Part shown: piece by piece, positions 54,268-64,000 of the stretch
Layout of the letters: the number at the start of each line of letters is the position of its first letter
How positions within the stretch are numbered: the stretch's first letter is position 1
Assembly: GCA_001599815.1 (NCBI GenBank)
Contig: BCIA01000005.1
Span: 599,088 to 663,087, forward strand
Direction of reading: 5' to 3'
DNA from: Furcasterigmium furcatum
Lineage: Eukaryota > Ascomycota > Sordariomycetes > Glomerellales > Plectosphaerellaceae
DNA: 64,000 nucleotides
Notes under the pieces: model-generated
What the model saw: only the letters and a program-made list of their open reading frames with translations
Told to the model about the DNA's origin: nothing
Databases searched by the model: none
Position numbers and translations under genes: made by a program

Positions 54268-54998
54268 ATGGCCGACCAGAGAGAGGCGCGAGAGAGGGGT
54301 CGTGACCAGCCTGCTCCTCCAGAAGCCGACATGTATGGTCTTGGCAATGATCACGGAGTGGCTGAAGATACCTTTGCGGACGGCGAATCTGCCTTTGGGC
54401 CGAGCGGGCTAGTCGAGAGGATGACCAACCTACTTGCAGCTGAAGGAGGTTGGCACCAGCCCAACAGTAACCCTTCCACCCCCTCCGCGCGTAGGAAAAG
54501 GGACGACGGCATCGCCGAGATCTACTGGCCAGCCCTCCGCCCTCTCCTCCAAACCGAAGAGGATCTACAAGACTTCAAGTTTCACTGAAGCGTTTGCTTG
54601 GAAAACAAGCATTACATCGTCATCCTCGACTGTGACCACATGCTCTGCAGTGGCTGCGCGCAGAGGATTAAATCCCCTCGCTCTTATTTGACTGAACAAA
54701 GAAATGCCCCTTCTGCGAGGCTAATTTCGGCATGTTGCCTAACTGTCGGCCTGACTGCAGCAACGGCGCCGTCGGCTATAGTTACGGCACTGAGTTTCCT
54801 AGAACCATGGCAGAGTACCATAACTTCCCCTTCACTCTCGCGGAGGATGCTGCACGCTCTGGGGCCTGTGCTCGCTGCCGCCGACATGTGGATAGGAGGT
54901 TTGGTGGGAACGATACTGCCCACTTCCAACAGTGCAATGGTGTCCAGGTTAATAAGGGCAACGTGAACTTGGGAACTTTCAATGCAGGTGGAGAATGA
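54268..54998 (+). pseudogene. Decayed paralogue of the RING gene at 32993-34177
   Basis: The first frame (54268-54588) ends IAEIYWPALRPLLQTEEDLQDFKFH, matching IAESYWPDLRP...TEEDLRNLKID of the intact gene. The stop TGA (54586-54588) falls exactly where the first zinc-ligand Cys codon of the RING stands. The same frame then continues HYIVILDCDHMLCSGCAQRI (matching FLVLSCGHMLCGTCVERI). About 26 extra bases at 54669-54700 shift the frame, and similarity resumes as CPFCEANFG, then GTEFPRTMAEY (matching GTRLPRTMEEY) up to 54998. A premature stop plus a frame-breaking insertion argue for a pseudogene rather than an intron, because the insertion has no GT donor. Confidence 0.8.
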
Positions 54999-55201
54999 AG
55001 TGTGTGCAGAAGCAGCTCCAGGGAACCGAGGCATTTTCAGATGGATTTATCTGGCCAGGGAACAGTGTGAGGCAAGGCGATTGGGCGACTTTGCTCACCA
55101 AAGCACCACGTGATATGTCGTCCTATTAATCATATGCAGAATCAATATTTGGCTCGACTCCCCTCATCCCATCCAACGATTTCCATGAAACTTCATCGAC
55201 C

Positions 55202-56505
55202 ATGCATCCTGTAATCGTGAGTCCACAAACAGCCCTCATCATGAATTTGAAAGCATCCGTCGATTTGGCGAGCCTCAATATGCTAGACGCAGACCACCGC
55301 CAGGCCCTCGAACGAGCGCTGTTACGCATCCTTAACGCAAATCCTGCCGAAGATGCGTACGCCGAGATCTTGGACGGCATGCCGATGGCGGACACATACA
55401 GTGAATTCTTCTATTCTTCGCAAACACACCCGTCTTCAAACCACCCCGACCTCTGCCCTGGCTCCCGTGAGAAGGCTCGCGAGTTCAGGGCGAGCTTCGA
55501 CGTCACGACCTTGCGGTTTTCCCTCCTTGTAAGCTTCCTAAGAGTCCAAGCCTGTGCCCGGTCTCTTTCCTGCGCTGCCCTCCCTGTAAGAACCGCTATT
55601 ATTAACCCGTCCAAGACTCTGCTCGCCTTCCAAGACGCCGAGCCCGGCTCGAAACAGTTCCATCTGCGTCTTCTCGAACTTCTGGCCGTGTCTTGCCACC
55701 AGATTGCGGTATCTCTTTACGAGCTCACCGGAAGGAACCACCATCATGTAGAGCACGAAAATTGGCGAGACGGGCCCCCGAGCATAGATCCTTGGGACAA
55801 CTATCGGCCGCCCATCGCCTTCACCCACGGGCCATACAAGGCTGTCGAGCAGTATCCCCACGGTCTCGCAGATGTCGCCGCATACTGGGCAGAGGCCAGG
55901 ATCTTTGGAGGAATAATGGTCTTCGACCGAGGGGAGACGGAAACCGAGGTACGTGCGTTGGCACTCGCATCACATCCTGGTGGTTGACCGTCCGACAGTG
56001 CAGGGAGCTTTACATGCATTCTTGCCTCAAGTCCTCAACTCGGACCATCTTCGCCCTGACCCCCGAGCAGTTTGATCAGCTTATTCACTTCCTGCTCGAC
56101 GACCACTGCGAGGCGGACAATGACCCCGACTCGTCTGATCTAGCCCATGCGTCTCCGTTGTGTCCTCTCCCCATCGTGGCGACGCTCGAGAACCGTTTTC
56201 GCTGGGATCCCTGGGACGCATTCGCGCGCTTCCACATCTTTCGCGACAGGTACGAACGAAAAGTTGCCGAGGTCAAGCCCAAGCTCCGGCAGCAGCGCCA
56301 GAGGGTCTCTGACTGGCCGGAGCTCGGTGATCAGATGCTCCTGGACCACTGGGCCCACGAACGTCGCCAGGGAGAGCATGTCGATCAGGAGGTGTTCGAT
56401 GATCTTGAAAAGTCAATCAGCATGGTGACGCCGTCATCACCTTTATGGCCTGGGCGGTACCACTACAGCGGGGAGCAGACATGCGAGCAGACTGAGAACG
56501 AATGA
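55202..56505 (+). CDS. Unknown fungal protein
   Basis: Two exons, 55202-55948 and 55999-56505 (50-base intron, GTACGT...GACAG), give 418 residues in consistent phase: DRGETETE joins CRELYMHSC. I do not recognise a named domain. Visible features are a His-rich patch (GRNHHHVEHENW), the block YWAEARIFGGIMVFDRGE and the helix QFDQLIHFLLDDH, with a charged C-terminus; there is no signal peptide or membrane segment. Bases 55529-55615 (GTAAGC...TTAACCCGTCCAAG) look like an in-phase 87-base intron, so residues 110-138 may be absent from the real protein. The gene converges with the RibD-like gene, leaving 24 bases between stops. Confidence 0.65.
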
Positions 56506-56529
56506 TCTGGCCGTGAGGCTCTCAACGAA

Positions 56530-57081
56530 TTATTCCCTGATGACATCGTACTTGCACATGAGTATCCCGCTGTCGAGCTTGTCCATCTCCGTCAGGCTCA
56601 GTTTCCATGATGATTTCGGCCCCTTCGACGGCGGAGCAATCATCTTGATACCACCCCCAATCGCCACTGGCATGATGGCCGGCTCGACCGTGTCCAACAG
56701 CCCCTGATCGAGACATTCCTGTGCAAGCGTCGCGCCGCCCATGAGCCAGATATCCTTGACGTCCGGGCGCCCCTTCAGCTCCCGGATGACGTCCATGTAG
56801 CCGTCGCCCACGATGCGAATGTCCGGATGCTGATCTTGCTTCATCTGGCTGCTGACTACAACCACATCCCTTCCCGTGAGAGGGCTTTTGCCGGACTCGG
56901 ACTCGGGGCCGAGTTGTGTCATGACCTCGTACGTCTTGCGGCCCATGACGAAGACGTCGAATTCGGCGTAGAGGGCGTCGAAGTCGATCGTCGGATCGTC
57001 GACGATCCAGTCGGTTGTGTGGTCCGATGAGGCGATGAAGCCATCGAGAGTTGTCGCGACACCGTAGCGGAGGCGGGCCAT
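56530..57081 (-). CDS. RibD C-terminal / DHFR-like reductase
   Basis: A single-exon protein of 183 residues from MARLRYGVATTLDGFIA (57081). An in-frame extension to 57192 exists but begins without an ATG of family context. The RibD_C (dihydrofolate-reductase-like) fold shows the N-terminal strand with TLDGFIA, FVMGRKTYEVM, VVVSSQMK, IWLMGGATLAQ and the late IMPVAIGGGIKM. Stand-alone members (YyaP/YwjB-like in bacteria) are presumed NADPH-dependent reductases with unknown substrates; here there is no deaminase half, so it is not a riboflavin-pathway RibD. Cytosolic. Confidence 0.9.
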   Translation of the reverse strand: MARLRYGVATTLDGFIASSDHTTDWIVDDPTIDFDALYAEFDVFVMGRKTYEVMTQLGPESESGKSPLTGRDVVVVSSQMKQDQHPDIRIVGDGYMDVIRELKGRPDVKDIWLMGGATLAQECLDQGLLDTVEPAIMPVAIGGGIKMIAPPSKGPKSSWKLSLTEMDKLDSGILMCKYDVIRE

Positions 57082-57783
57082 GATGCTGGTGAATTTTGTA
57101 AAGTGTTTTGCGTGGTTGTCTCTGACCGCTGGAGAAATTTGGTCGAAGAGGATCTTTGCGAGGAGAACTGTTTTTTGAGGATGAAGCGGCACAAAGTTGC
57201 GACGTCTTACGTGAAGCGACTAACAAGAACTGCCAATTTCACTGGCCGGGAATGGTGAGTTTGAGTGCCTTCTGTTAGTGTTCGCACAACACCTTGGTTC
57301 GTGAAGATCATGTAGCAAGAGCGAGAAGGCAAGCTGACCAAAAAGGAAAGGGCCGACCTGGAACTTCAGGACTGCGTCGCTATTCCGATACCTGTTTGCA
57401 CGGTCTTGCCCATTGTCCTTTGTCGCCGTCCACACGTGGAAGAATATGATCAACAACGACTTACACCGCGACGGCCAGGTCTTGAGGTCATTCGGGCGGG
57501 ACGCATCAAATTTATACTTGAATCGAAACAAATACTTGGATTCTTCGGGATCAAGGTGATTCATGACTGAGAAGAGTGTCGCGAGACAGATGCTGGGGCA
57601 TGGCCTGGAAAGTCATATACAATGGTCTATTAATCGAGATGGAGAGTCAAGCATGTGCGGCATGACCAACACATCAGTGACTTGACAATGGCCCCATACT
57701 GTGATATCAAAGTGCCAGCCTACTCAGCAAAGCTCCATTTTCTCATGGGTGATGGGGCCTTGAGAAGGTGAGCCAGCTTGAGC
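57082..57783. other. Gene-free interval
   Basis: Promoter of the RibD-like gene and 3' flank of the small Cys-rich gene. A 114-codon minus-strand frame at 57220-57564 shows no recognisable feature. Confidence 0.5.
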
Positions 57784-58172
57784 TTAGACGGGACGCTCTC
57801 CCTTGCCGAAGAAACCTATGGGAGCAGTTAGCGGATTATTCCTGAATCCCAGGGCTTCCCACGTACTGCACTGGCCAACAATGACGTTCCAAGTCCCCCC
57901 GTCGGAGAAAATCTGGCCAGAGGTGCGGAGGTTTTGGCCCAGCACCCCTGCCCGGCCTTGCAGTCGGTATTCATCGCCCAGCAGTTGCGCGCAATGTTGT
58001 CGGCCATCCTGGCGACGTGGGTGCAGGCGACCGTGATTCCGTGACGGTTGTCGTTGCACATGCTGACGGCGACGCCGCCGTTTACGCACTGGTTGCGGAT
58101 GCAGGTCCGCGCCTTCGCTTTGCATTGGCTGCCCTTGATCTTATTCAGGTTTGAGATGGCCTTGTGGACCAT
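57784..58172 (-). CDS. Small Cys-rich protein gene, frame broken once; N-terminus uncertain
   Basis: From MVHKAISNLNKIKG (58172) the minus strand encodes a compact Cys-rich domain (CIRNQC, VSMCNDNRHGITVAC, NCWAMNTDC). Near 57935-57950 the frame must shift by one base, after which SGQIFSDGGTWNVIVGQC continues. A textbook intron at 57816-57866 (GTACGT donor, CGCTAAC branch point, CATAG acceptor) leads to a last exon 57784-57815 ending GKGERPV. The good downstream intron argues that the shifted part is genuine coding sequence and that one base is missing in the short G run. I see no signal peptide at this start; an upstream exon may be missing, since an intron-like TACTGAC...CACAAG lies just before residue 6. 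Function unknown. Confidence 0.4.
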
Positions 58173-58738
58173 GTCAGTAGGGGCCAAGCTTCTGGCCGAG
58201 CCGGCTGGCGACCAGGACACTCAGCTTCCTCTTCGGTGGCGGCACGCGCATGAACAGCGGAGGAAAGCTGCCGGAACTCTTCCTCTTCCTCTTCCCCCAT
58301 TTCCCCGCGCCCTTCTCCAACTCCGAATCGGTTCGGACGGGCGATCCCCATCACATGCGCCTCCGCATTGTGGACATGCGGACGATGTCTCTCCGAAAAT
58401 CCACCAAAAGTCTGGTCGACAAGACGCCTCAGCTCCCCTGATCCTCGCCTCAATTGGCAGCGTTCCGCGAGCCATGCACCAGAATAGCCAGAATTCGGCG
58501 GGATCCCCTCGCGGACGCAAGATGCCACATATGCACAAGATGCCACGGAGCGAGGCTATATCACCTGAGCCGTCCCAGTTGAGCACGGAGATGAGTCCCT
58601 CGGAACGTGCGACGACCAGACTTTGTGTGTAAAAGTCAACACCCGCCCACGCCGTCTCTCGTCAATTGAACACACGACACACCTGTTCCGTGGGAAAGTC
58701 CTGTCTGTAAACAACCGCCACCCCTGTGCCCCTCGAAA
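58173..58738. other. Divergent interval upstream of the SET gene
   Basis: Probable promoter of the SET gene, and possibly an unrecognised first exon of the small Cys-rich gene. Frames on both strands are open but motif-free. Confidence 0.5.
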
Positions 58739-61181
58739 ATGGCCGTCGCCAGCCCGGAGCAGCCCGTGAGCGCGATCAAGGAGTCCCTTGAGCCCGAGGA
58801 CATCGACGACGTCGATGATGTCGAGGAAATCCCCAGAGATGACCTCGAGCCAGAGAAGAGGGCCGGGGAATCCGGCCTGCAGATCGGGGTCGAGGAGATC
58901 CTGGTCGATGTAGACCCCCATCTCTCCCTCGACTACCTGCAAAAGGCCGACGCCCTGTCCGGCAAGCCGCCGCCCCAGCGCACGCCCAGGGACCAGCTGG
59001 TCGCCAGACACAACATCCATGTCGAGAACCAGCGGAAGATGGCCCAGAGGAAGGCCCCGAGGATGGTCAAGAGGGTCGTCCTGGCCTTGGCGTATCCGGC
59101 GAGCTTCAAGTCCTACAGGGACCTGACCAAGGTTGGTAGTCCCTTGGCCGGAATCAACGCGGCCGAGCTTGGTCGTGAAAGTTGGCTGACAACACGCAAC
59201 AGATGCCGCTGAGCGAGCTGCTCGTCGAGTCCCACCACTTGGATCGAATGATTATCGTGCGCACAATCACCCCTCCGTACGTGGGCGCGGGCGCGGTGGC
59301 CATCGTCGAGGATGAATGGGGCAATGCGGAGAAGCTCGCCATCTACAACCAAGGAGACGCGAGCGTCCTGAGCGCAGTCGAGGAGGGCTCCATTCTGCTC
59401 ATCAAGGAACCGTACTACAAGTTCTCAGGAGACAAAGATTTCATGATCTGCGTCGACCAGCCGCAAGACGTGCGGCAACTCCGGCCGGGCCCCGACGACG
59501 AGCTCATCCCTGAGGCCTTCCGGAAGGAGGAGGAATACCAGACGGCTTCCGAGTGGCGAGATGCCGGTGACAGGGCGTTCATGCAGAAGAATCTGCCTCT
59601 GGCCAAAGCCAAGTGAGTTGAATTGCGGACATACCTAGTGCTTCCGACTGACCAGAGCGCAGCTACTCGAGAGGCCTCGAGGTCGCGACAGCAGACGAAG
59701 AGGTTCTAAAGCGAGGGCTCTACGCCAAGCGCGCAGGCACCAACCTCAGCATCAAGTGCTACGACGACGCCATCAAAGACGCTCTGGCCTCGAGAGGCGG
59801 CCCGTCCAGCTGGAGGGCAAACTTCGTGGCAGCCCGCGCGGCCTACGAGCTGGCCGACTTCAACCAGAGCAAGAAGTACTTCGAAGCGGCTCTCGAGGAG
59901 AGCTCGGCACCTGCCAACGTGAGAAAGGAGTATGCGCGTTGCCTCGCGCGAGTGGAGGAGCAGGAGACGGGAAACCACGACTGGGACGCCATCTCGAAGC
60001 TGGTGACGACGAAGAACATCCACCTCGACAAGGGGACGTACAACAAGAAGACCGAGGTCCGCGACTCGCCCCATCACGGCCGCGGCCTATTCGCCACGCG
60101 CGACATCAAGGCCGGCGAGATCATCTACGCCGAAAAGTCGACGTGCGTCCCGAACGAGTTCAACCCCGAGCACAACTCGGCGGCGGCGTACGCGCAGCTC
60201 GTCGAGCTCTGCAAAAACAACCCCTCCGTCCACGACAAGGTCCTCGACCTGTACGGCGGCTCCTACAAGCGCAACGGGCACGAGGGAAGCTGGGTGGACG
60301 ACCGCCAGGTGGTCGATGTGTATCTGCTCGAGTCGATCCGCCGCAAGAACTGCTTCAGCGGCACCCACGTCACGGCTGACGCCGCCAGCCCCGGCTGGAA
60401 CATGATGAAGCAGGGCCTTTCTCGCGGAGTGTGGGTTTACTCGGCGTACTCGAACCATGCGTGCCTGCCCAACTCGAACCGCTCCTTCGTCGGAGACATG
60501 CTCATCTCGGTGGCGGTCGTCGACATCAAGGCCGAGGAGGAGGTCACGCAGATCTACATGCCCCCCAAGGCGGCGTACCAGCGCCGCGTGGACCAGTACA
60601 GGTCGAGCTGGGGCTTCGCGTGCGACTGCGTGCTGTGCGTCGGCGAGGGGGCGTCGCCCAAGGAGCAGCACGAGAAGCGCTTCAACGCTCTCGGAGAGAT
60701 CGAGGCGGCGCTGAGGAGGAAGGGCATGAGCCCCAGGTTCCGCCATTCGGATGCCTCGATCCGGGTTCTCGAGAAGCTCGCGGCCAAGCTCGAGGACCTG
60801 CACGAGCCGGAGGTCTACGCCCAGCTTCCGCGCCTGATGCTCGTCTGGAGCTCCATGTGGATTCTCGAGGCGTGGTACACGCGCAAGAAGTGGACCAAGG
60901 TCGTCCGCTGGGGCCTGGAGGTGCTGAGGAACTTTGGATACGTGATGCCGCTGAGGGGCCCCGACGGGAAGGACGAGGGGGACAAGTCCGTCCTGTGGGT
61001 GTACCGCGACCAGAACGCACACATCACGTTTGAGACGACCAGGGCGTTCAAGCTGCTGGAGGAGGCCTGGAAGCAGCTTGGCCAGAACGACTTGGCCGCT
61101 CAGGCGAGAGCCGCGGGCAAGACGAGCTTGAAGACCATGACCGGGTTCGTGACGGAGGAGGCATATGAAGCTTTCAGGTGA
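58739..61181 (+). CDS. SET-domain protein with TPR-like region
   Basis: Three exons, 58739-59131, 59203-59612 and 59663-61181, give 773 residues. The first intron has an unusual GTTGGT donor but a strong GCTGAC branch and CAACAG acceptor. An acidic N-terminus (EDIDDVDDVEEI) is followed by a region with VGAGAVAIVEDEWGN, then helical TPR-like repeats (about residues 240-350: WRDAGDRAFMQKNLPLAKA, NFVAARAAYELADFNQSKKYFEAALEE). The SET domain starts at about residue 403 (HHGRGLFATRDIKAGE) and has the catalytic NHACLPNSNR near 533 and a Cys-rich post-SET part (FACDCVLC) near 588. This is the SMYD-like layout without a visible MYND finger. It probably methylates lysines of histones or other proteins. 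Confidence 0.9.
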
Positions 61182-61735
61182 CGGGAACGGGGATGAGGAT
61201 GATCATCGGATGAGGGCGTAGATCGGATGGAAATCCCGGGGTTCTTGGAGTTCTTGAGTCTGTAACATGAATCTTTGCTGAACTGTCAGCTCGTGTCTCG
61301 TCGATGTGCGGAATGTTCGGTGATTAGCGGACGGGAGGTGGAGAGACGCTGGATTCTGTCGTGACGGGATACTCCTTCCGAGGGAAGCAAGGCCCACTCT
61401 CGTGACTTCCTCCTGAGACTTTCCGGCTTACTAAGACACGCGTCACTGGGGATCTTCTGCTCAGAACTTTAACCAGACATTCCCCCGTAATAAACAACAT
61501 CACCACTTCCTCACTGGCGCGCCCATCTCCGAGCGCAGATTCATGTCCACGACGCCAATTCCACCATATCCAATTGACTCCGGCGCAACACTTTGAGGAA
61601 CGTGGTATCCCGCAAGAAGTATTCTTACATCGACCATCCCCGCGATCAAGCACTTACACCCATCAATCTTCCTCTGCTTGACAGCAAACGGAAAACGCGC
61701 CTCGCGACGCCCAACCCAAACAGCAAACGGCCAAG
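61182..61735. other. Intergenic interval
   Basis: 3' flank of the SET gene and promoter and leader of the chromodomain gene. No gene seen. Confidence 0.55.
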
Positions 61736-63265
61736 ATGTCGGACATACGCGAATCCGCCAATCCAAAACAAGCCACCCTCTTGAACTCGAAATTCCGCTT
61801 CGCCGCGCCCACAACAGCCGGAGGCCCGGCATCGTCACGTCCTGCTAAGCGCTACAAGTCCGTCGAATCCGAGAACCCTTCGACGCCCGTTGCTCCCCAG
61901 ACCGCGCCGCACAAGCGCACCATGGCCTTCGCCGACCCGTCCCCCACGAAGCGCGTTCTCTTCGCAAGCGACACCGCAGCCGGCCGCTCCCAGGAAAACG
62001 CACCCGTCGCCCCGATGGCCCCCATGGCCCCCATGGCGCAAATGGACGTCACACCGCCGAGTGTCAAAGATACAACCCCCGCGGATGTGGTGCTCTCCAT
62101 TGAGGAGCCCCCTGTCGTGAACACGCCTTCTTTCTTCGGTAGAATCGTTGGAGTCTTCACGGGGAACGCGAGGGCGTCTGCCGATGTCAGCCCCTCGCGC
62201 AACGTGGCATCTGCGCGAAAGAGGTCGATTGAAGAGGTGGAAGGCTCTCCTACGAGGCAGCGCGATGCGAAGCAGGCGCGCAGCGAAGACATTGGTAACG
62301 ACACTGCCGTCGAGCTTGAGGACCAGCCCCAGGACAGCGTCCCGCCGGCCGAGCAGAAATCGTCCGGCTCTGTCGTCGCCGAAAGGGAACGCAGCGTGTC
62401 CCTGGGCAATGCCACCAAGGAGGTGGTTGCGGACCAACCGGCCCCTGCTGCGGTGGAGCCGACCGCCACTCCAGTGTCCAAGCCGAAGGAGAGGGCCAAG
62501 CCGAAGACTACGCCCACGACGTCGGGCAGACGAGCTAGAAAGTCCAATGTTGCCCTGGGCACCCCTGCGAAGAAAGCGACCGAGAGCAAGGCCGGCAAGA
62601 AGGAGCCCGAAGTCACCAAAGTCGCGGAGGAGGAAGAGGCCAAAGAGGGCGAGGAAGCAGAGGGCATATTCGAAATCGAAAAGATCATCGGCCATCGACT
62701 GAATGCCGAGGACGAGACCCTCCTTGATGTCCACGTCTCCTGGAAGACTGACGACCCCGCGGGCGAGCTTACCTGGGAACCGGAGGCAAATGTCCAAGAA
62801 GATGCACCCGGCGTGCTCTTCCAGTACTGGCGCACCGTCAAGGGAGGTCGTGCCTCCGTGCTCAACGACCCAGACATGTGGCATGTCCTGGGCGTCAAGA
62901 ATCACAAGGTCGTCCAGACCACTGGAAAGGTCCTACTCCAGGTCGTTTGGATCGGATCCTCGCAGCGCTCGTGGGAGCCTGAGGAGGCGGCTGCCGGATA
63001 TGCCAAAGAGCACGTCGAGAACTACTGGGCCGAGAAAGGAGGACGAGATGCGGTGTTGGGCCAGGCTGCCGCTCCTAAGAAGCCACGTGGTCGCCCTCCC
63101 AAGTCGGCCTCGGCAGCGAGCAGCAAGGCAGCCACTGCAAAACAGCCTGCCAAGGCCCCGGCGAAGAAGGCTACGAAGGATGCTGCTCAGCCGGCCAAGA
63201 AGAAGGCAGCAACGACAAAGGCTGCCGCGGCCCCTACTCGGGCAACTCGGAGCAGCAAACGTTAA
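61736..63265 (+). CDS. Double-chromodomain protein with AT-hook and Lys/Ala-rich tail
   Basis: An intron-free 509-residue protein. The first ~300 residues are disordered, with several Ser/Thr-Pro sites (DPSPTKR, EGSPTRQR), an APMAPMAPMAQM run and two basic nuclear-localisation-like patches. A chromodomain-like fold lies at about 311-371 (FEIEKIIGHRLNAEDETLLDVHVSWK, LTWEPEANVQED). A second related module is at about 381-440 (VQTTGKVLLQVVWIGSSQRSWEPEE, HVENYWAEKGG). An AT-hook core PRGRPPKS follows at about 449, then a tail of Lys, Ala and Pro resembling linker histone H1. It should be a nuclear chromatin protein. The usual aromatic cage of methyl-lysine-binding chromodomains is only partly visible, so ligand binding is uncertain. 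Confidence 0.85.
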   Translation: MSDIRESANPKQATLLNSKFRFAAPTTAGGPASSRPAKRYKSVESENPSTPVAPQTAPHKRTMAFADPSPTKRVLFASDTAAGRSQENAPVAPMAPMAPMAQMDVTPPSVKDTTPADVVLSIEEPPVVNTPSFFGRIVGVFTGNARASADVSPSRNVASARKRSIEEVEGSPTRQRDAKQARSEDIGNDTAVELEDQPQDSVPPAEQKSSGSVVAERERSVSLGNATKEVVADQPAPAAVEPTATPVSKPKERAKPKTTPTTSGRRARKSNVALGTPAKKATESKAGKKEPEVTKVAEEEEAKEGEEAEGIFEIEKIIGHRLNAEDETLLDVHVSWKTDDPAGELTWEPEANVQEDAPGVLFQYWRTVKGGRASVLNDPDMWHVLGVKNHKVVQTTGKVLLQVVWIGSSQRSWEPEEAAAGYAKEHVENYWAEKGGRDAVLGQAAAPKKPRGRPPKSASAASSKAATAKQPAKAPAKKATKDAAQPAKKKAATTKAAAAPTRATRSSKR

Positions 63266-63638
63266 GACAGCAACTCACAAAATGGGTAGGGGTGATTGCG
63301 GGGGGCGTTCGGGGGCATCGGAGGCAAACGGCGGCAGCGAAATCATTGAGGGTCGGCGTGCGTGTTTTTATTTGACAGGCAACTTGTTTTGCTCGTCCAC
63401 CTTCATAATTCCAGGAGCACAGGACCGGGAGGCTTTGATCTGCACTATGGCAGGGTTCGGCCTCTCGGCGACGATAACAAAGTACATTGTTTCGCGCGAA
63501 CTTGAGAGCTGGTTGTTTTGTGTGCAAGCGAGATGTGCATTGATGAGGGGAATCTATTATTGCCTGGCTTGTGGCCACGACCTTGAGAGGGGATACGACT
63601 CTCTATCATCGTACATAATACGCCCTCGCGGGCCAGTT
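63266..63638. other. Convergent 3' interval
   Basis: Between the stops of the chromodomain gene and the P450 gene. Nothing coding seen. Confidence 0.55.
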
Positions 63639-64000
63639 CTATCGGGTTTCATCAAGAGACCGGAATCGTATCTTGCCATCTGCGCCCAGTGACGTCTCCG
63701 AGCGGCCATAAACCCCGGCCACGATGCCTCGCATGGCGACCCAGGCCACGTTGACCCCGATGCACATCCTCGGGCCACTGCCGAATGCGTAGAAATGACG
63801 CCTCATATCGGCCAACGACGCCTGCTTGTTATCAGCATCATCCTTCAGCGCGCCATCATCCTTCAACCACCGCTCTGGCGACCACTTCGCTGCCTCGGTG
63901 AAGACACCAGTGTGCTTGTGCACAGCTTCCGGCGCGGCGCCGATGACCCAGCCCGCGGGAATCGAATGTCCGTGAACCTCAATACTGCCTTCTCTGGCAG
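63639..64000 (-). CDS. Cytochrome P450, C-terminal part only
   Basis: The last ~120 residues of a P450; the rest lies beyond the right edge. The frame runs from the window end (IEVHGHSIPAGWVIG, the PERF-preceding strand region), through SPERWLKDD (the PERF-like motif), to the haem-binding loop FYAFGSGPRMCIGVNVA with the cysteine thiolate ligand, and stops at 63639. Such enzymes are ER-bound monooxygenases. No redox partner or synthase gene is visible here, so the substrate is unknown. Confidence 0.93.
   Translation of the reverse strand, partial: AREGSIEVHGHSIPAGWVIGAAPEAVHKHTGVFTEAAKWSPERWLKDDGALKDDADNKQASLADMRRHFYAFGSGPRMCIGVNVAWVAMRGIVAGVYGRSETSLGADGKIRFRSLDETR

Noticed and set aside
54669..54700. 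Intron interpretation of the extra bases in the RING paralogue
   Set aside because: The 3' part resembles a branch point and acceptor, but there is no GT or GC donor at the needed place, and the upstream TGA would remain.
61835..62905. Two long minus-strand frames opposite the chromodomain gene
   Set aside because: Their translations are low-complexity images of Ala/Pro/Lys codons on the plus strand; no independent motif.

Overview
The window is nuclear DNA of a filamentous ascomycete (Pezizomycotina, most likely a Sordariomycete; this is inference, not a database match). The evidence is short introns of about 47-130 bases with GTRWGT-type donors and CTRAC-like branch points, one gene per transcript on both strands, a Zn2Cys6 regulator with a fungal-only domain, a HET-ankyrin protein, and plant-wall enzymes (GH3, GH105). 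I found no tRNA, rRNA, CRISPR array or intact transposon.

Left part (1-20 kb): a GH3 beta-glucosidase cut by the window edge, a repetitive acidic protein with EHPDGR/IPWD units, a DUF4396 membrane protein, a seven-exon TAP-type alpha/beta hydrolase with a GC-AG intron, an unknown poly-serine protein, then a run of small-molecule redox and hydrolase genes (NmrA-like reductase, aldo/keto reductase, CocE/NonD hydrolase with a start-overlapping uORF, SDR, quinone-oxidoreductase-like MDR).

Middle (20-41 kb): a 1,368-residue HET-ankyrin protein, an MFS sugar transporter followed by a 2.2 kb gene-free stretch, a secreted GH105 unsaturated glycuronyl hydrolase, a single-pass membrane protein, a RING protein, a class I glutamine amidotransferase-like protein, a small secreted HNH/DUF1524 protein and a BAHD-type acyltransferase.

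Right part (41-64 kb): the most coherent functional group. A Gfo/Idh/MocA oxidoreductase, a YtcJ-like amidohydrolase and an NCS1 permease lie on the minus strand. The permease is divergent from a hydantoinase A-DUF917 fusion gene, which is convergent with a Zn2Cys6 regulator. The shared 959-base permease/hydantoinase promoter carries several GATA sites. Together these look like uptake and ring-opening of a hydantoin-like or other cyclic amide nitrogen source. The hydantoinase reading frame is one base short at 50509-50530. Beyond lie a decayed copy of the RING gene, an unknown 418-residue protein, a RibD/DHFR-like reductase, a small Cys-rich gene with another one-base frame break, a TPR-SET protein, a double-chromodomain protein with an AT-hook and Lys/Ala-rich tail, and the 3' end of a cytochrome P450.

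Exon borders were placed by hand from splice signals, conserved family motifs and a check that exon lengths sum to a multiple of three. Function names are family-level only.
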